Positions 16,062 to 24,797 of a stretch of DNA of 55,582 nt are shown here, one piece after another (the stretch's first letter is position 1; every line of letters starts with the position of its first letter). Below the pieces are notes generated by a model. It did no database searches and was not told where the DNA came from. It saw only the letters and a list, made by a program, of their open reading frames with translations. The position numbers were made by a program, and so were the translations under genes. The stretch comes from Parafrankia elaeagni (GTDB taxonomy: Bacteria > Actinomycetota > Actinomycetes > Frankiales > Frankiaceae), in contig NZ_KB893670.1 in the NCBI RefSeq assembly GCF_000374165.1, positions 374,229 through 429,810 on the forward strand, written 5' to 3'.

Positions 16062-18492
16062 CGTCGGGCACGCTTCCGGCCGGCGCACTGCCCGCGGGAT
16101 CACCGGCGGCGGCCATGGCGGACGCGGCGGGAGCGGCGGGAGCGGCGGGAGCGCCACCCTCGCTCAGGCCGATCCGTGCGTGCAGGGCCCGCAGCGGCTT
16201 CGGCGCCCACCAGTTGGCGTCCCCGGCGACCCGCATGAACGCGGGCACGAGCACACCGCGGATCAGCGTGGCGTCCAGCAGGATCGCGAGCGCCGTGCCC
16301 AGGCCGAACATCTGCATGAAGCGGACGGACGAGGTCGAGAAGGCCACGAAGGTCACCGCGAGCAGTGCCGCGGCGGTGGTCACGAGACGTCCGGTACGGG
16401 CCAGGCCGGCGGCGACCGCCTCGGCGTTCGACGCACCCGCGTCATGCTCCTCCTTGATCCGGGAGAGCAGGAAGACCTCGTAGTCCATGCTGAGCCCGAA
16501 GGCGATGCAGAACAGCAGCACCGGCATGGACGTGTCGAGCGGGCCCGGGGTGAAGTCGAACAGCCAGCCGAGATGCCCGTCCTGGAAGATCCAGACGGCG
16601 ACTCCGAAGACAGCAGTGAGCGTGATCCCGTTCAGCACGATCGCCTTCAGCGGCAGCAGCACACTGCCGGTGAACAGGAACAGCAGCACGAAGGTGGTCA
16701 GCGAGATCAGCCCGATGGCGAGCGGGAGACGGTCGGCGATCGTGTCCTTGCCGTCGACGAGGACAGCGGACGGCCCGCCGGCGAGCGCCTCGGTCCCGGC
16801 CGGGGCGGCGGTGTCGCGGATCTGGTGGACGAGGGCCTGAGCCTCTTCCGAATGCGGTTCCACGGACGGCACGACGCGCAGGTAGGAGGCGTTCTCGGCC
16901 GTGTGGCGGCTGGCGGGCTCCCTCGGTGGCGCGACCGTCCGCCCGTCGATCAGGCTGCCGGCGGAGCTGTCGACCCGGGCGACGCCGTCCAGTTCGGAGA
17001 GGGTGGCGGCGTAGCTGGCGACCTGCTCCGGTCCGGTGCGGTCGGCCGGGCCGGTCACCACGACGACGACGGCCCCCGCGTCGTTGGAGGAGAAGTCCGA
17101 GCGGAGGACGTCACCGACCGCCCGGCTGGAGGCGTCCGCGCGCAGCACCCGGTCGTCCGGGGTGCCGAACTCGACGTGCAGGAAGGGGGCGGCCAGTACC
17201 AGCAGCAGGGCGACGACAGGCAGGCCGGCGAGCAGCGGACGGCGCATCGTGACGGTGGCCACCCGGCGCCAGAACGGCGACTCGACCACCTCCCGCGGCA
17301 CCTCCCGCCCCGCAGCAGCGCCCGTGCCCGCGGCCGCTCCCGTTCCGGCTCCGGCTCCGGCTCCGGTCGCAGCGTCGGCCCGCGCCGCGGCATCGGCAGC
17401 TCGGCGGCGGCGGAACAGCCCGATCAGGCCACCGACCCGCAGCGCGTTCACCCGGGATCCGAGCAGCATCAGCACGGCCGGCAGGACGACCACCGCGGCG
17501 ACCACGGCCACGGCGGTGACCGCGATGCCGGCGTAGGCCATCGACTTGAGGAAGTACGGCGGGAAGACGAGCATCACCGCGAGCGCGACGATCACCGTCG
17601 CGCCGCTGAACAGGATGGTGCGCCCGGCGGTGCGCACCGTCACCGTCACGGCCTCGGCACGGTCCCGGCCGGCCGCGAGCTCCTCGCGGAAGCGGCTGAC
17701 CATCAGCAGCGCGTAGTCGATCCCGAGGCCCATGCCGAGGGCCGTCGTCAGGTTGACGGCGAAGATCGACACATCGGTGAGGCTGCCGACCACCGAGAGC
17801 ACGGCGAAACCGCCGAGGATGCCGAGCAGCCCGATCCCGAGAGGGAGGAGCGCGGCCACCAGCCCTCCGAAGGCGATGATCATCAGCACGGTCGTGATCG
17901 GGATGGCGATCGACTCGGCGATGGCCAGGTCGGCCCCGACCTGGCCGTTGATGTCCTCGCCGACCGTCGCGGCGCCGCCCGGGCGCACCGTGACCGGGGC
18001 GGCGGCTCCGCCCGGTGGGCCCTGGTCGGCCTGGCCTGCCTCGTAGGCGTCCTCGAAGCGGGCCACCAGGTCCTCGGTGTGGTCGTCGTCCACGCTGGCG
18101 ACGACGAGCGCTGCGCGGCCGTCGTCGGAGCGCAGCGGCGGGGCATCCGTCCAGTAGGACGAGACGTTCGTGACTCCGGGTTCGCGGGCCAGGTCCTCCG
18201 CGAGCTCCCGGCCCGCCCGGGCCACGGCGGGATCATCGACCGCCCGCCCGTCCGGGCCGGTCACCTCCGGCCGGGCGGTCACCAGGAGGACGAGGTTCGG
18301 CTCGCCGCCGAACTTCTCGTCCACCAGGTCCGCCGCCCGGCTGGAGGGTGAGGCGGGGTCGTCGAAACCGTCCGACTCGAGCTTGCCGAAGGCGCCCATG
18401 CCCACCACTCCGGCACCCAGCAGCGCGACAAGGGTGAGGAGCAGGACAAGTCGTGGCCGACGGGTGACGATCTTCGCTACAACAGTGAACAC
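16021..18492 (-). CDS. MMPL/RND-family membrane exporter
   Basis: An 823-residue MMPL transporter. It has an N-terminal membrane segment after RRPRLVLLL, a large extracellular loop (about residues 40-190), a membrane block containing GLGIDYALLMVSRFREE, a second loop, and a C-terminal block with GLSMDYEVFLLSRIKEE, the usual twofold MMPL layout. The start is GTG 18492 with GGGAGG just upstream; longer readings would run through the operator region. The stop lies inside the 3' end of the glutamine-synthetase-like gene, giving a 41-nt convergent overlap. Its divergent neighbour is a TetR regulator. MMPL proteins export lipids, drugs and, in mycobacteria, siderophores, so export of the adjacent siderophore is a reasonable but unproved role. 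Confidence 0.9.
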   Translation of the reverse strand: MFTVVAKIVTRRPRLVLLLTLVALLGAGVVGMGAFGKLESDGFDDPASPSSRAADLVDEKFGGEPNLVLLVTARPEVTGPDGRAVDDPAVARAGRELAEDLAREPGVTNVSSYWTDAPPLRSDDGRAALVVASVDDDHTEDLVARFEDAYEAGQADQGPPGGAAAPVTVRPGGAATVGEDINGQVGADLAIAESIAIPITTVLMIIAFGGLVAALLPLGIGLLGILGGFAVLSVVGSLTDVSIFAVNLTTALGMGLGIDYALLMVSRFREELAAGRDRAEAVTVTVRTAGRTILFSGATVIVALAVMLVFPPYFLKSMAYAGIAVTAVAVVAAVVVLPAVLMLLGSRVNALRVGGLIGLFRRRRAADAAARADAATGAGAGAGTGAAAGTGAAAGREVPREVVESPFWRRVATVTMRRPLLAGLPVVALLLVLAAPFLHVEFGTPDDRVLRADASSRAVGDVLRSDFSSNDAGAVVVVVTGPADRTGPEQVASYAATLSELDGVARVDSSAGSLIDGRTVAPPREPASRHTAENASYLRVVPSVEPHSEEAQALVHQIRDTAAPAGTEALAGGPSAVLVDGKDTIADRLPLAIGLISLTTFVLLFLFTGSVLLPLKAIVLNGITLTAVFGVAVWIFQDGHLGWLFDFTPGPLDTSMPVLLFCIAFGLSMDYEVFLLSRIKEEHDAGASNAEAVAAGLARTGRLVTTAAALLAVTFVAFSTSSVRFMQMFGLGTALAILLDATLIRGVLVPAFMRVAGDANWWAPKPLRALHARIGLSEGGAPAAPAAPAASAMAAAGDPAGSAPAGSVPDVRTARNNAGAPSL

Positions 18493-18500
18493 GGGACCCT

Positions 18501-18569
18501 CCCGAGAGAAGCAGTCTCTTGGGAGAACAGTGTTCGCAGAGATCGACGCCACCGTCAAGAGCAGTGTTC
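18501..18569. promoter_or_regulatory. Candidate TetR operators between the MMPL and TetR genes
   Basis: GAACAGTGTTC at 18525-18535 is a palindrome apart from its centre, and GAGCAGTGTTC at 18559-18569 differs by one base. The copies are 34 bp apart, about three helical turns. A further inverted repeat with 9-nt arms and one mismatch lies at 18501-18523, next to the exporter's ribosome site. The position between divergent exporter and TetR genes fits autorepression and control of the pump. Confidence 0.55.
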
Positions 18570-18612
18570 TCGAAAGTTGACACCGATCGCGACCGGGACC
18601 CAGCATGGTGCG

Positions 18613-19374
18613 GTGACCCATCCCGTCCCACGTCGCGAACGCATCCGCCAGACGACGATCGACGAGATCAAGACGGTCGCCCACGAACAGCTCGCTGAGC
18701 ACGGGGCGGCCGCGCTCTCGCTGCGTGCCGTCGCGCGCGCGATGGGGATGACCCCGTCCGCGATCTACCGGTACTTCGACAGCCGGTCCGCGCTGATCTC
18801 CGCACTCGCGCGGGACGCCTACAGCTCACTCGCCGACACGCTGGAGGCCGCCTTCCGCGCCGCCCCCGCCGACGACCAGATGGTGCGCTGGCTGCTGGTC
18901 GCCCGGTCACACCGACGCTGGGCGAAGACGCATCCGACCGAGTACACGCTGATCTTCGGCCCGCGGCCGGCCGACCTCACCGGCCGCCCCACCGCCGTCC
19001 AGAACGAGGTGGAGCGCTCCGTCGCGGTGCTGTTCCGGTGCATGCAGGAGGTGGTCGAGGCCGGCATCGTCGACCTGGGCGTGCTGGACGCCGAGCTGTC
19101 ACCCGGCCTGCGCGCGCGGTTCCAGGAATGGGACTGCACCGACCTGGGCCCGGCCGCCGAAGCCGCCTGCATGCTGGTGTGGACGCAGCTGCACGGCCTG
19201 ATCGCGCTGGATCTGTTCGACCATCTGCCGCCACCGCTCGCCGACTCGGCCGAGCTGTTCGACCAGCAGATGATCGGCGCGCTGGTCCGGATCGGCCATC
19301 GCGGCCCGGTCGACTTCGCCGAGGTGATCAGGCGCGCCGATCTCACCGAACAGCACACGCTCGCACCGACCTGA
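18613..19374 (+). CDS. TetR-family transcriptional regulator
   Basis: A 253-residue regulator with an N-terminal helix-turn-helix (LSLRAVARAMGMTPSAIYRYFDSRSALISAL) and a helical C-terminal ligand domain of TetR_C_13-like appearance (MQEVVEAGIVDLG). Two starts are possible: TTG 18577 and GTG 18613. I prefer 18613, because a start at 18577 would place the ribosome site inside the proposed operator. It is divergent from the MMPL exporter and probably represses it and itself. The ligand may be the exported molecule; nothing in the sequence identifies it. Confidence 0.88.
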   Translation: MTHPVPRRERIRQTTIDEIKTVAHEQLAEHGAAALSLRAVARAMGMTPSAIYRYFDSRSALISALARDAYSSLADTLEAAFRAAPADDQMVRWLLVARSHRRWAKTHPTEYTLIFGPRPADLTGRPTAVQNEVERSVAVLFRCMQEVVEAGIVDLGVLDAELSPGLRARFQEWDCTDLGPAAEAACMLVWTQLHGLIALDLFDHLPPPLADSAELFDQQMIGALVRIGHRGPVDFAEVIRRADLTEQHTLAPT

Positions 19375-19470
19375 CATTCGCCGGGCCGCTGCCGCGTCGC
19401 ACCGGCCCGATGCCCGCTGCCGGGCCCCGGCCGATGCGCGCCGCCCGGCTCCGGCCGATGCGCGCCGCCC

Positions 19471-19517
19471 GGCTCCGGCCGCCGTCGCGTCGGTGCGACG
19501 CGGCGGCGGCCGGAGCC
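19471..19517. terminator. Bidirectional terminator, 22-bp stem with 3-nt loop
   Basis: An inverted repeat with 22-nt arms (19471-19492 and 19496-19517), one wobble-type mismatch and loop GTG sits between the convergent TetR and glycosyltransferase genes. It has no U tract, as is common in high-GC actinobacteria. Confidence 0.75.
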
Positions 19518-19536
19518 GTGCCGCGGCAGGGGTTCG

Positions 19537-20607
19537 TCAGGCGGAGGCCCGCATCCGCCTGCCGAGGGTGTCGAGCGCGGCGCGGCGGGCGCTCTTGATC
19601 TCGGGAAGCCGCGCCTGGTAGGCCGACGCCGTCGCCAGCGGCTGGTAGAACCCCAGCCGTGGGACGAAGTCGATCTCGTCGTAGCCGGGTGGGCGGTGCA
19701 GAGCGTAGGTGCGTCCCGGGAAAAGGAGGTCGTAGTTGTCGGCAATCTGCCAGATGGCGACATGGGGATCGAGTCGGCGCCGCTGGAAGTAAGCCTCCAG
19801 GACGTCGATTGTGAAACTGATCTCGTGGAACTGCTTCACCAGGTTGTGGTAGTGCTGACCGACCTGGTACTTGATCGGCAGCTCAACCTGGAGACAGTCC
19901 GCGTAGTCGAGAAGGTCGAGGGCGAGAACCTTCAGGGAGGTCTCCACCCCGTAACCGCGGGAGAACGCGAGCGCCGCAAAGACGTCGGCGTCGATGACGA
20001 ACTCCCCGATCAATGGCTGGATTGTCCGCGTGATGGACGGCACATAACGAGCGAGTTGCTTCGAGAGCAACGACCGGAGCATCTCCGTCGTACGCCCGCC
20101 GGGCTGACCGTCACCGGTCACCCTGCGCGAACTCCCATTCACGAAAAGCGGGGCGTTCCCAGCCGTGGCCGCGGCCGCGAGCACACCTACCGTGGTCGGG
20201 TCATAACTTTCGAGGTCGGCGTCATGGAAAATGAGGCGGTTACCGAAGGCCAGATAGGCAAGACTGCGCATCGCGCCGGCCTTGCCGCCGACCGTGGCCG
20301 CCTCACGCCCCGCATGGCGCTCGAGCACGGACTGGCCGCGGACGACCCAGCTCGCACCCGCCTCGGTCGCAATGCGGACGAGATCGTGCTCGTCCCCGTC
20401 CGACGAGGGGTCGACGACGACTCCGATCTCGTCGAGGACGCTGCGCTCCTGCATCCAGCGTTGCCGGTTGAGCGCGATGATGGTCCCGAGCGTTCGCGCC
20501 GCCTCCGGCCCGCGTGCGGGTATCAGCAGACTGAGCGTGACGCCTTTGTTGAGCTTGTCCACCTCGATCGCGTCGAGGTCGAGGGTGGTGGGTTCGAGCG
20601 TTCGCAC
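19537..20607 (-). CDS. GT81-type glycosyltransferase, glucosyl-3-phosphoglycerate synthase-like
   Basis: A 356-residue GT-A-fold glycosyltransferase resembling GpgS and mannosylglycerate-phosphate synthases. It shows LSLLIPARGPEAARTLG near the N-terminus, an acidic metal site in FHDADLESYD, and GEFVIDADVFAALAFSRGYGVETSLKVLAL, similar to the acceptor region of that family. The start GTG 20607 follows AGAGGGG; upstream codons lack a site. The family transfers a sugar from an NDP donor to 3-phosphoglycerate, for glucosylglycerate or methylglucose polysaccharide synthesis. The divergent MshC-like gene suggests another acceptor is possible. Substrate and acceptor are not readable from sequence. 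Confidence 0.75.
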   Translation of the reverse strand: MRTLEPTTLDLDAIEVDKLNKGVTLSLLIPARGPEAARTLGTIIALNRQRWMQERSVLDEIGVVVDPSSDGDEHDLVRIATEAGASWVVRGQSVLERHAGREAATVGGKAGAMRSLAYLAFGNRLIFHDADLESYDPTTVGVLAAAATAGNAPLFVNGSSRRVTGDGQPGGRTTEMLRSLLSKQLARYVPSITRTIQPLIGEFVIDADVFAALAFSRGYGVETSLKVLALDLLDYADCLQVELPIKYQVGQHYHNLVKQFHEISFTIDVLEAYFQRRRLDPHVAIWQIADNYDLLFPGRTYALHRPPGYDEIDFVPRLGFYQPLATASAYQARLPEIKSARRAALDTLGRRMRASA

Positions 20608-21167
20608 GGACGCCCCTCTCTCGAGGCCTTTCTTGGTTACGACCAACCCCCCAGGCCGACCACGCCCGCGCAGACGTGGACGGCGGAACACCAGATGGTC
20701 CGTGTACCGCGTGAACCATCCAGGCGAAGCTTTCCGGGCAGACGCCCCCAGGTCAACAGGGCGTCCTTCCCACCCTCCCTTGTTAAGCCTTTTCGCGACC
20801 CCCGATCCCCCCCGGGATCGATCGGCCCGCGGACTGGCCGATCAGGTGGCGAGCCCCAAAGTATGGATGTTGCGCGACGGATCGTCACTCCCCCGGATGA
20901 GTCCTTCGGGCGGCATCTACGCCCGGCGGGGGGCGCCGGGCGGGCCACGGCTTCCCCGTGGGGGTCCGGCAGGTCAGGACGCTCCGGCCGCGCCGGCCCG
21001 TCCTGGGCTGGATCCCCTGCCCTGAACGGTCTACCCGGGAACTGTCCGGATGACCCCCGGCGGGTCCGGAAACGTCCCTGGAACCCGATGTCGCCGCTGG
21101 TAGTGGACCTGGGCACTGTCCTCATGAGGGCCCGGCAGCCCGATCGCATTGGTGGCATGCTCAGGTG
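20608..21167. other. Intergenic region between glycosyltransferase and MshC-like genes
   Basis: This 560-nt divergent region has no credible gene. It includes a small GATCCC/GGGATC hairpin near 20810 and several C- or G-rich runs. Overlapping open frames here lack ribosome sites and family features. Promoters for both flanking genes are expected but not assignable. Confidence 0.5.
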
Positions 21168-22304
21168 ATGGATGTCGCACTGGACCCGATGCGCCCCGAT
21201 CTCCGGCTCGCCGGATCGCCCCTCCCGGTCGTGGGTCGGGCCCGGATCTACGTGTGCGGTATCACACCGTACGCGGTCACGCATCTCGGCCATGCGGCGA
21301 CCTATCTGTGGACGGACCTCGCCGTCCGGCTCTGGCGTTCCACCGGTGTGCAGGTGGAGCTGGCCCGGAACATCACCGATGTCGATGACGCGATGTTCAC
21401 CGAGGCACGCCGATTGGGCATGCCGTACGACCAGGTCGCGTCGATGCAGCGGTTCGCCTTCGACCGCACCATGGTGGCCCTCGGGATCCGCCCGCCCGAC
21501 CACGAGCCGACGGCACGCGCCTCCGTCTCGCGGGTGATCGAGCTCGCGGTGGCCCTCCTCCGCTCCGGCGATGCCTACGAGCGCAACGGCAGTGTCTACG
21601 CCCGCGCGGCCCAGGCGGCGGAAAGCGCCGGGATCGACCGGGCGGAGGCAGTCAGGCTCGCCGCCGAGTACAACGACGAGCCGCACGATCCGGAGCGTGA
21701 CGACCCACTCGACGTGGCGGTCTGGCGGGCAGCCACACCCGGGGGCGACTTCCCGAGCTGGCCGAGCCCCTGGGGCGCCGGCCGGCCGGGCTGGCACGCC
21801 GAGTGCGCGGCGATGGTCCTGTCGACCTTCGGATCCAGCGTCGACCTGCACGCGGGCGGCGCGGACCTGCGATTCCCCCACCATGCGGTGGAGGCGCTGC
21901 TCGCCGAGCGCGCCACCGGCGTCCGCCCGTTCGCGCGCGCCTGGCTGCACTCCGGGACTGTCCGGGTCGGCGGTGTGAAGATGTCCAAGTCGCTGGGCAA
22001 CCTGGCCTACGTCGACGACCTGCTGACCCGGCACGAGCCGGCCGCGCTGCGGCTGCTCTGCCTCGCCCGCCCGTGGGGCCTGGACTGGGACTTCGACGAG
22101 GCGGCGTTCGAGGCGGCCGAAGCCGACCTGGAACGGCTCTACACCGCCGCGGCCCGGCCCGGCAGCAGCCGGGACGGCCTGGCCGCCGCCGAGATCGACG
22201 CCGCCCTGCTCGACGACCTCGACACCGTCCGGGCCCGGGAGGTCGCGCTGGAGGCGGGGGGCGGCGCCGCCCGGCGCTTCATCTCGGTGCTGGGGCTCGT
22301 CTGA
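21168..22304 (+). CDS. MshC/CysS-like cysteine ligase
   Basis: A 378-residue class I aminoacyl-tRNA-synthetase-fold protein that ends soon after the KMSKS domain, as in the mycothiol ligase MshC (about 410 residues), and lacks the tRNA-binding part of CysRS. Key features: zinc Cys in YVCGITPY (about 28-35), HIGH-like THLGHAATYL, NITDVDDAMF, the second zinc Cys in GWHAECAAM (about 207-215), zinc His in FPHHAVEAL, and KMSKSLGN (about 271-278). Activation of cysteine is therefore likely. MshC joins cysteine to glucosaminyl-inositol; this may be a paralogue with another amine acceptor, or the genome's own MshC. GTG 21165 and ATG 21168 are adjacent candidate starts without a strong ribosome site. 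Confidence 0.82.
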   Translation: MDVALDPMRPDLRLAGSPLPVVGRARIYVCGITPYAVTHLGHAATYLWTDLAVRLWRSTGVQVELARNITDVDDAMFTEARRLGMPYDQVASMQRFAFDRTMVALGIRPPDHEPTARASVSRVIELAVALLRSGDAYERNGSVYARAAQAAESAGIDRAEAVRLAAEYNDEPHDPERDDPLDVAVWRAATPGGDFPSWPSPWGAGRPGWHAECAAMVLSTFGSSVDLHAGGADLRFPHHAVEALLAERATGVRPFARAWLHSGTVRVGGVKMSKSLGNLAYVDDLLTRHEPAALRLLCLARPWGLDWDFDEAAFEAAEADLERLYTAAARPGSSRDGLAAAEIDAALLDDLDTVRAREVALEAGGGAARRFISVLGLV

Positions 22305-22669
22305 TCTCCGCCCTGTCACCGGCCGGCGAGAACCCCGCGGAGTGCGACACAAGACTCAGACAAAAGGTTGCACCCTGCGTCAAATGATCGTTTACACGCA
22401 GCTACCATCGAAACAGCTTCGATGTCACCCAGGTCCGGGACCGTCGAACCAAAGCCGCCCCATCAGGCCGAAACGACACAAAGGGTGACGATCCAAGCCG
22501 GCAGGGTGGTCTTGCGGGCGGTGGGCGGCAGGCGTGGACCGCGCCGGTACCCGGCCCGCGCGCCCCTGTCACCGGCGCATCCCCCGACCCGGCGTTCGTA
22601 TTCGGAGAGCCTGCACATGGCCCGGTCACTCCCGTCCGGTGCGCGGCGGCCGGCGCCTCCTGGCATCCG
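22305..22669. other. Intergenic region upstream of the diguanylate cyclase
   Basis: This 365-nt gap has no supported gene. An imperfect palindrome at 22376-22400 (TGCGT ... ACGCA with matching AA/TT inside) lies in a locally AT-rich part near TTGCAC at 22368-22373, so it is the likeliest promoter or operator region. Confidence 0.4.
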
Positions 22670-24286
22670 GTGACCGTGCGACTGCCCCCACGTCCGTCCC
22701 GCACGCCGCCCGACCCGCCACCGGCCGTCACACCACACAGCTGGGCCTGGTATCTCGCCGGCGGCCTGGGCCTGCTCGCCCTCTTCTGCGCCGCCCCGTC
22801 GAGCGGCGCGCCGTCGGTGCTACGCACGATCGCGTCCCTGCTGGTCAGCAGCTCCGCGGTGGTGGCGGTCCTGATCGGGGCGCGCCTGCGGCAGCGGCCG
22901 CCGGCCCGCCCGCCCTGGCTGCTGTTCGCCGCCGCCGAGGCAGCGGCGGCGCTGGGCGGCGTTCTGCTCCACGGGGCGCACCACCTGCTGGACCGGCAGG
23001 GCTTTCCCGGGCTCTGGGACGTCGCCTTCCTCGTTCAGTACCCGCTGCTGGTAGCCGGGGCCGCGATGCTGGGCCGGCGGCGGGGCGCGGCCGACGGGCT
23101 CACCAACATCCTCGACAGCCTGACGATCACCGTGGCCGGTGCGCTCGTCGCCTGGATCTATCTGGTCGCCCCGCGGCTGTCCACCGAGCAGGCGCTCCTC
23201 GTCCGGCTGCCGGCACTGGCATACGCGTTGCTGAGCCTGGCGGTCCTCGCCGCCGGTCTGCGCCTGCTCCTGAACGGCAGGCCGCGCGCAGTGTCGTACT
23301 ACCTCCTTCTCGGGCATCTCGCCGCCGTGCCGGCCGCCGCGGTGCTTTACGTCCCCCGTCAGCTGGACGGGACATACCAGGTCGGCGGGCCTCTGGAGAT
23401 CATCGGTATGGTCGGCGCGCTGCTGCTCGGTACCGCCGCGCTGCATCCGAGCGCGGGCGACGTCACCGCCGGGCGCCCGCGGACGGGCACCGTGCTCTCC
23501 GTGCCGCGGCTGCTCGCGCTCACCGCGGCGGCACTGGTGGCGCCGGTCGTGCTGACGGTGCAGAGCCTGCGGGGGCAGACCGACGGGCTGGTCGTGGTGG
23601 CCGTCTCCAGCGGGGCGATGTTCGTACTGATCATCTTTCGGATGGCCGGCCTGGTCGCCGACCAGCACCAGGCCGCGATCACGGACGGGCTCACCGGCGT
23701 GCACACCCGTCGCCACCTGGAAGGCGAGCTGTCCGCGTCGGTGGACCGCGCGCTGCGTCACGGCAGCCGCCTCGGCCTGTTCCTGATCGACGTCGACCAC
23801 TTCAAGGCGATCAACGACCGGTTCGGACATCCGTCCGGCGACGACGTCCTCGTCGAGGTGGCGCGCCGGCTGCGAGCCGCGACCAGGCCAGGTGACGTGC
23901 TGGGCCGGTATGGCGGCGAGGAGTTCGCGGTGGTCGTGACGGACCTGCGTGAGGCGGACCTCGCGGCCGTCGGGGAGCGGCTGCGCCGCCAGGTCGGTGC
24001 CGAGCCGATCCGGATCAGCGCCCGGACGTCCGGCGAGCCGGCGCCCGCCGGGCAGGTTCCGGGCGGCCCGGCCCAGGATGACCAGATCGTGACGGTGACG
24101 GTGTCGGTCGGAGTGGCGGTCGTGCCCACCCACGCCGCGGACGCGGCCGGGCTGGTCGCCGCTGCCGACAGCGCGCTCTACGAGGCGAAGGCCGGGGGCA
24201 GGGACAGGGTCACGATCAGCGGCCGGCCCGCCCCGCCCGCGGCCGAGGGGCAGCTCGCCGGCAGAGGGGCCTCCCGCCCCCTCTGA
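22670..24286 (+). CDS. Membrane diguanylate cyclase (GGDEF)
   Basis: A 538-residue protein with about eight hydrophobic segments in the first 325 residues, then a GGDEF domain with DGLTGVHTRRHL, DVDHFKAINDRFGH, RYGGEEFAVVV (GGEEF near residue 414) and VSVGVAV. The active-site loop is intact, and an RPGD inhibitory I-site lies five residues before it, so product-inhibited cyclic di-GMP synthesis is expected. No EAL domain is present. The segment between the GGEEF and VSVGVAV is extended by a Pro/Gly-rich loop. The start is GTG 22670 without a strong ribosome site. It would act at the membrane, sensing through the N-terminal region, whose ligand is unknown. Confidence 0.9.
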   Translation: MTVRLPPRPSRTPPDPPPAVTPHSWAWYLAGGLGLLALFCAAPSSGAPSVLRTIASLLVSSSAVVAVLIGARLRQRPPARPPWLLFAAAEAAAALGGVLLHGAHHLLDRQGFPGLWDVAFLVQYPLLVAGAAMLGRRRGAADGLTNILDSLTITVAGALVAWIYLVAPRLSTEQALLVRLPALAYALLSLAVLAAGLRLLLNGRPRAVSYYLLLGHLAAVPAAAVLYVPRQLDGTYQVGGPLEIIGMVGALLLGTAALHPSAGDVTAGRPRTGTVLSVPRLLALTAAALVAPVVLTVQSLRGQTDGLVVVAVSSGAMFVLIIFRMAGLVADQHQAAITDGLTGVHTRRHLEGELSASVDRALRHGSRLGLFLIDVDHFKAINDRFGHPSGDDVLVEVARRLRAATRPGDVLGRYGGEEFAVVVTDLREADLAAVGERLRRQVGAEPIRISARTSGEPAPAGQVPGGPAQDDQIVTVTVSVGVAVVPTHAADAAGLVAAADSALYEAKAGGRDRVTISGRPAPPAAEGQLAGRGASRPL

Positions 24287-24797
24287 ACCGCCGGCGCGGG
24301 GAGGCCCGGACGGGCACCGGTGGACGTCGCCTGCGCGACATCCCGGCCGCGTGACGTGCCGGCACGCGTGGCCGGCCACTTCGGCCAGGGATGCAATGCG
24401 CAACTTGTCCAGTTAAGGCCGGTTTCGCGACGTAGTGTTCGCACAGGGTGCAGCCGCACCGCGCCGACCGGTGAAACCTCGATCCTCCCACTGGTCGGCA
24501 GCGCCGGATGCACCGCCCCCTGGCGGACCACCCTGCTCCACCACCCCCTGCCACCACCCTCTGCTGCTGCACCAACCACCGGACCTGCTTCCTGGTCCCC
24601 GCACCATTCCCGAAAGTCCGCGTCACCCCACCGCCCCACATCCACCCCAAGCCCGCCGCCCGACCGGGTAGCGGGGGCGGCGGGAACCGCTGGGCCGTCG
24701 GAGCCGGTCGCGCGGCGCGCGGCAACGAGGCGGCGCGTCGCCCGACCGGAGCTGACGGCCCAGCGGAGTTATCGGCCAGCGGAGTCGAGGAGGACTG
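24287..24797. other. Intergenic region upstream of the second MMPL gene
   Basis: This 511-nt stretch is C-rich and has no convincing gene. Several overlapping frames are open but lack family features and ribosome sites. A promoter for the MMPL gene should lie here, probably in the less GC-rich part near 24395-24440. Confidence 0.5.

Noticed and set aside
15976-18351. Long plus-strand open frame opposite the MMPL exporter
   Set aside because: Composition rich in Arg, Gly, His and Gln with no family features; it is a mirror of the MMPL codons.
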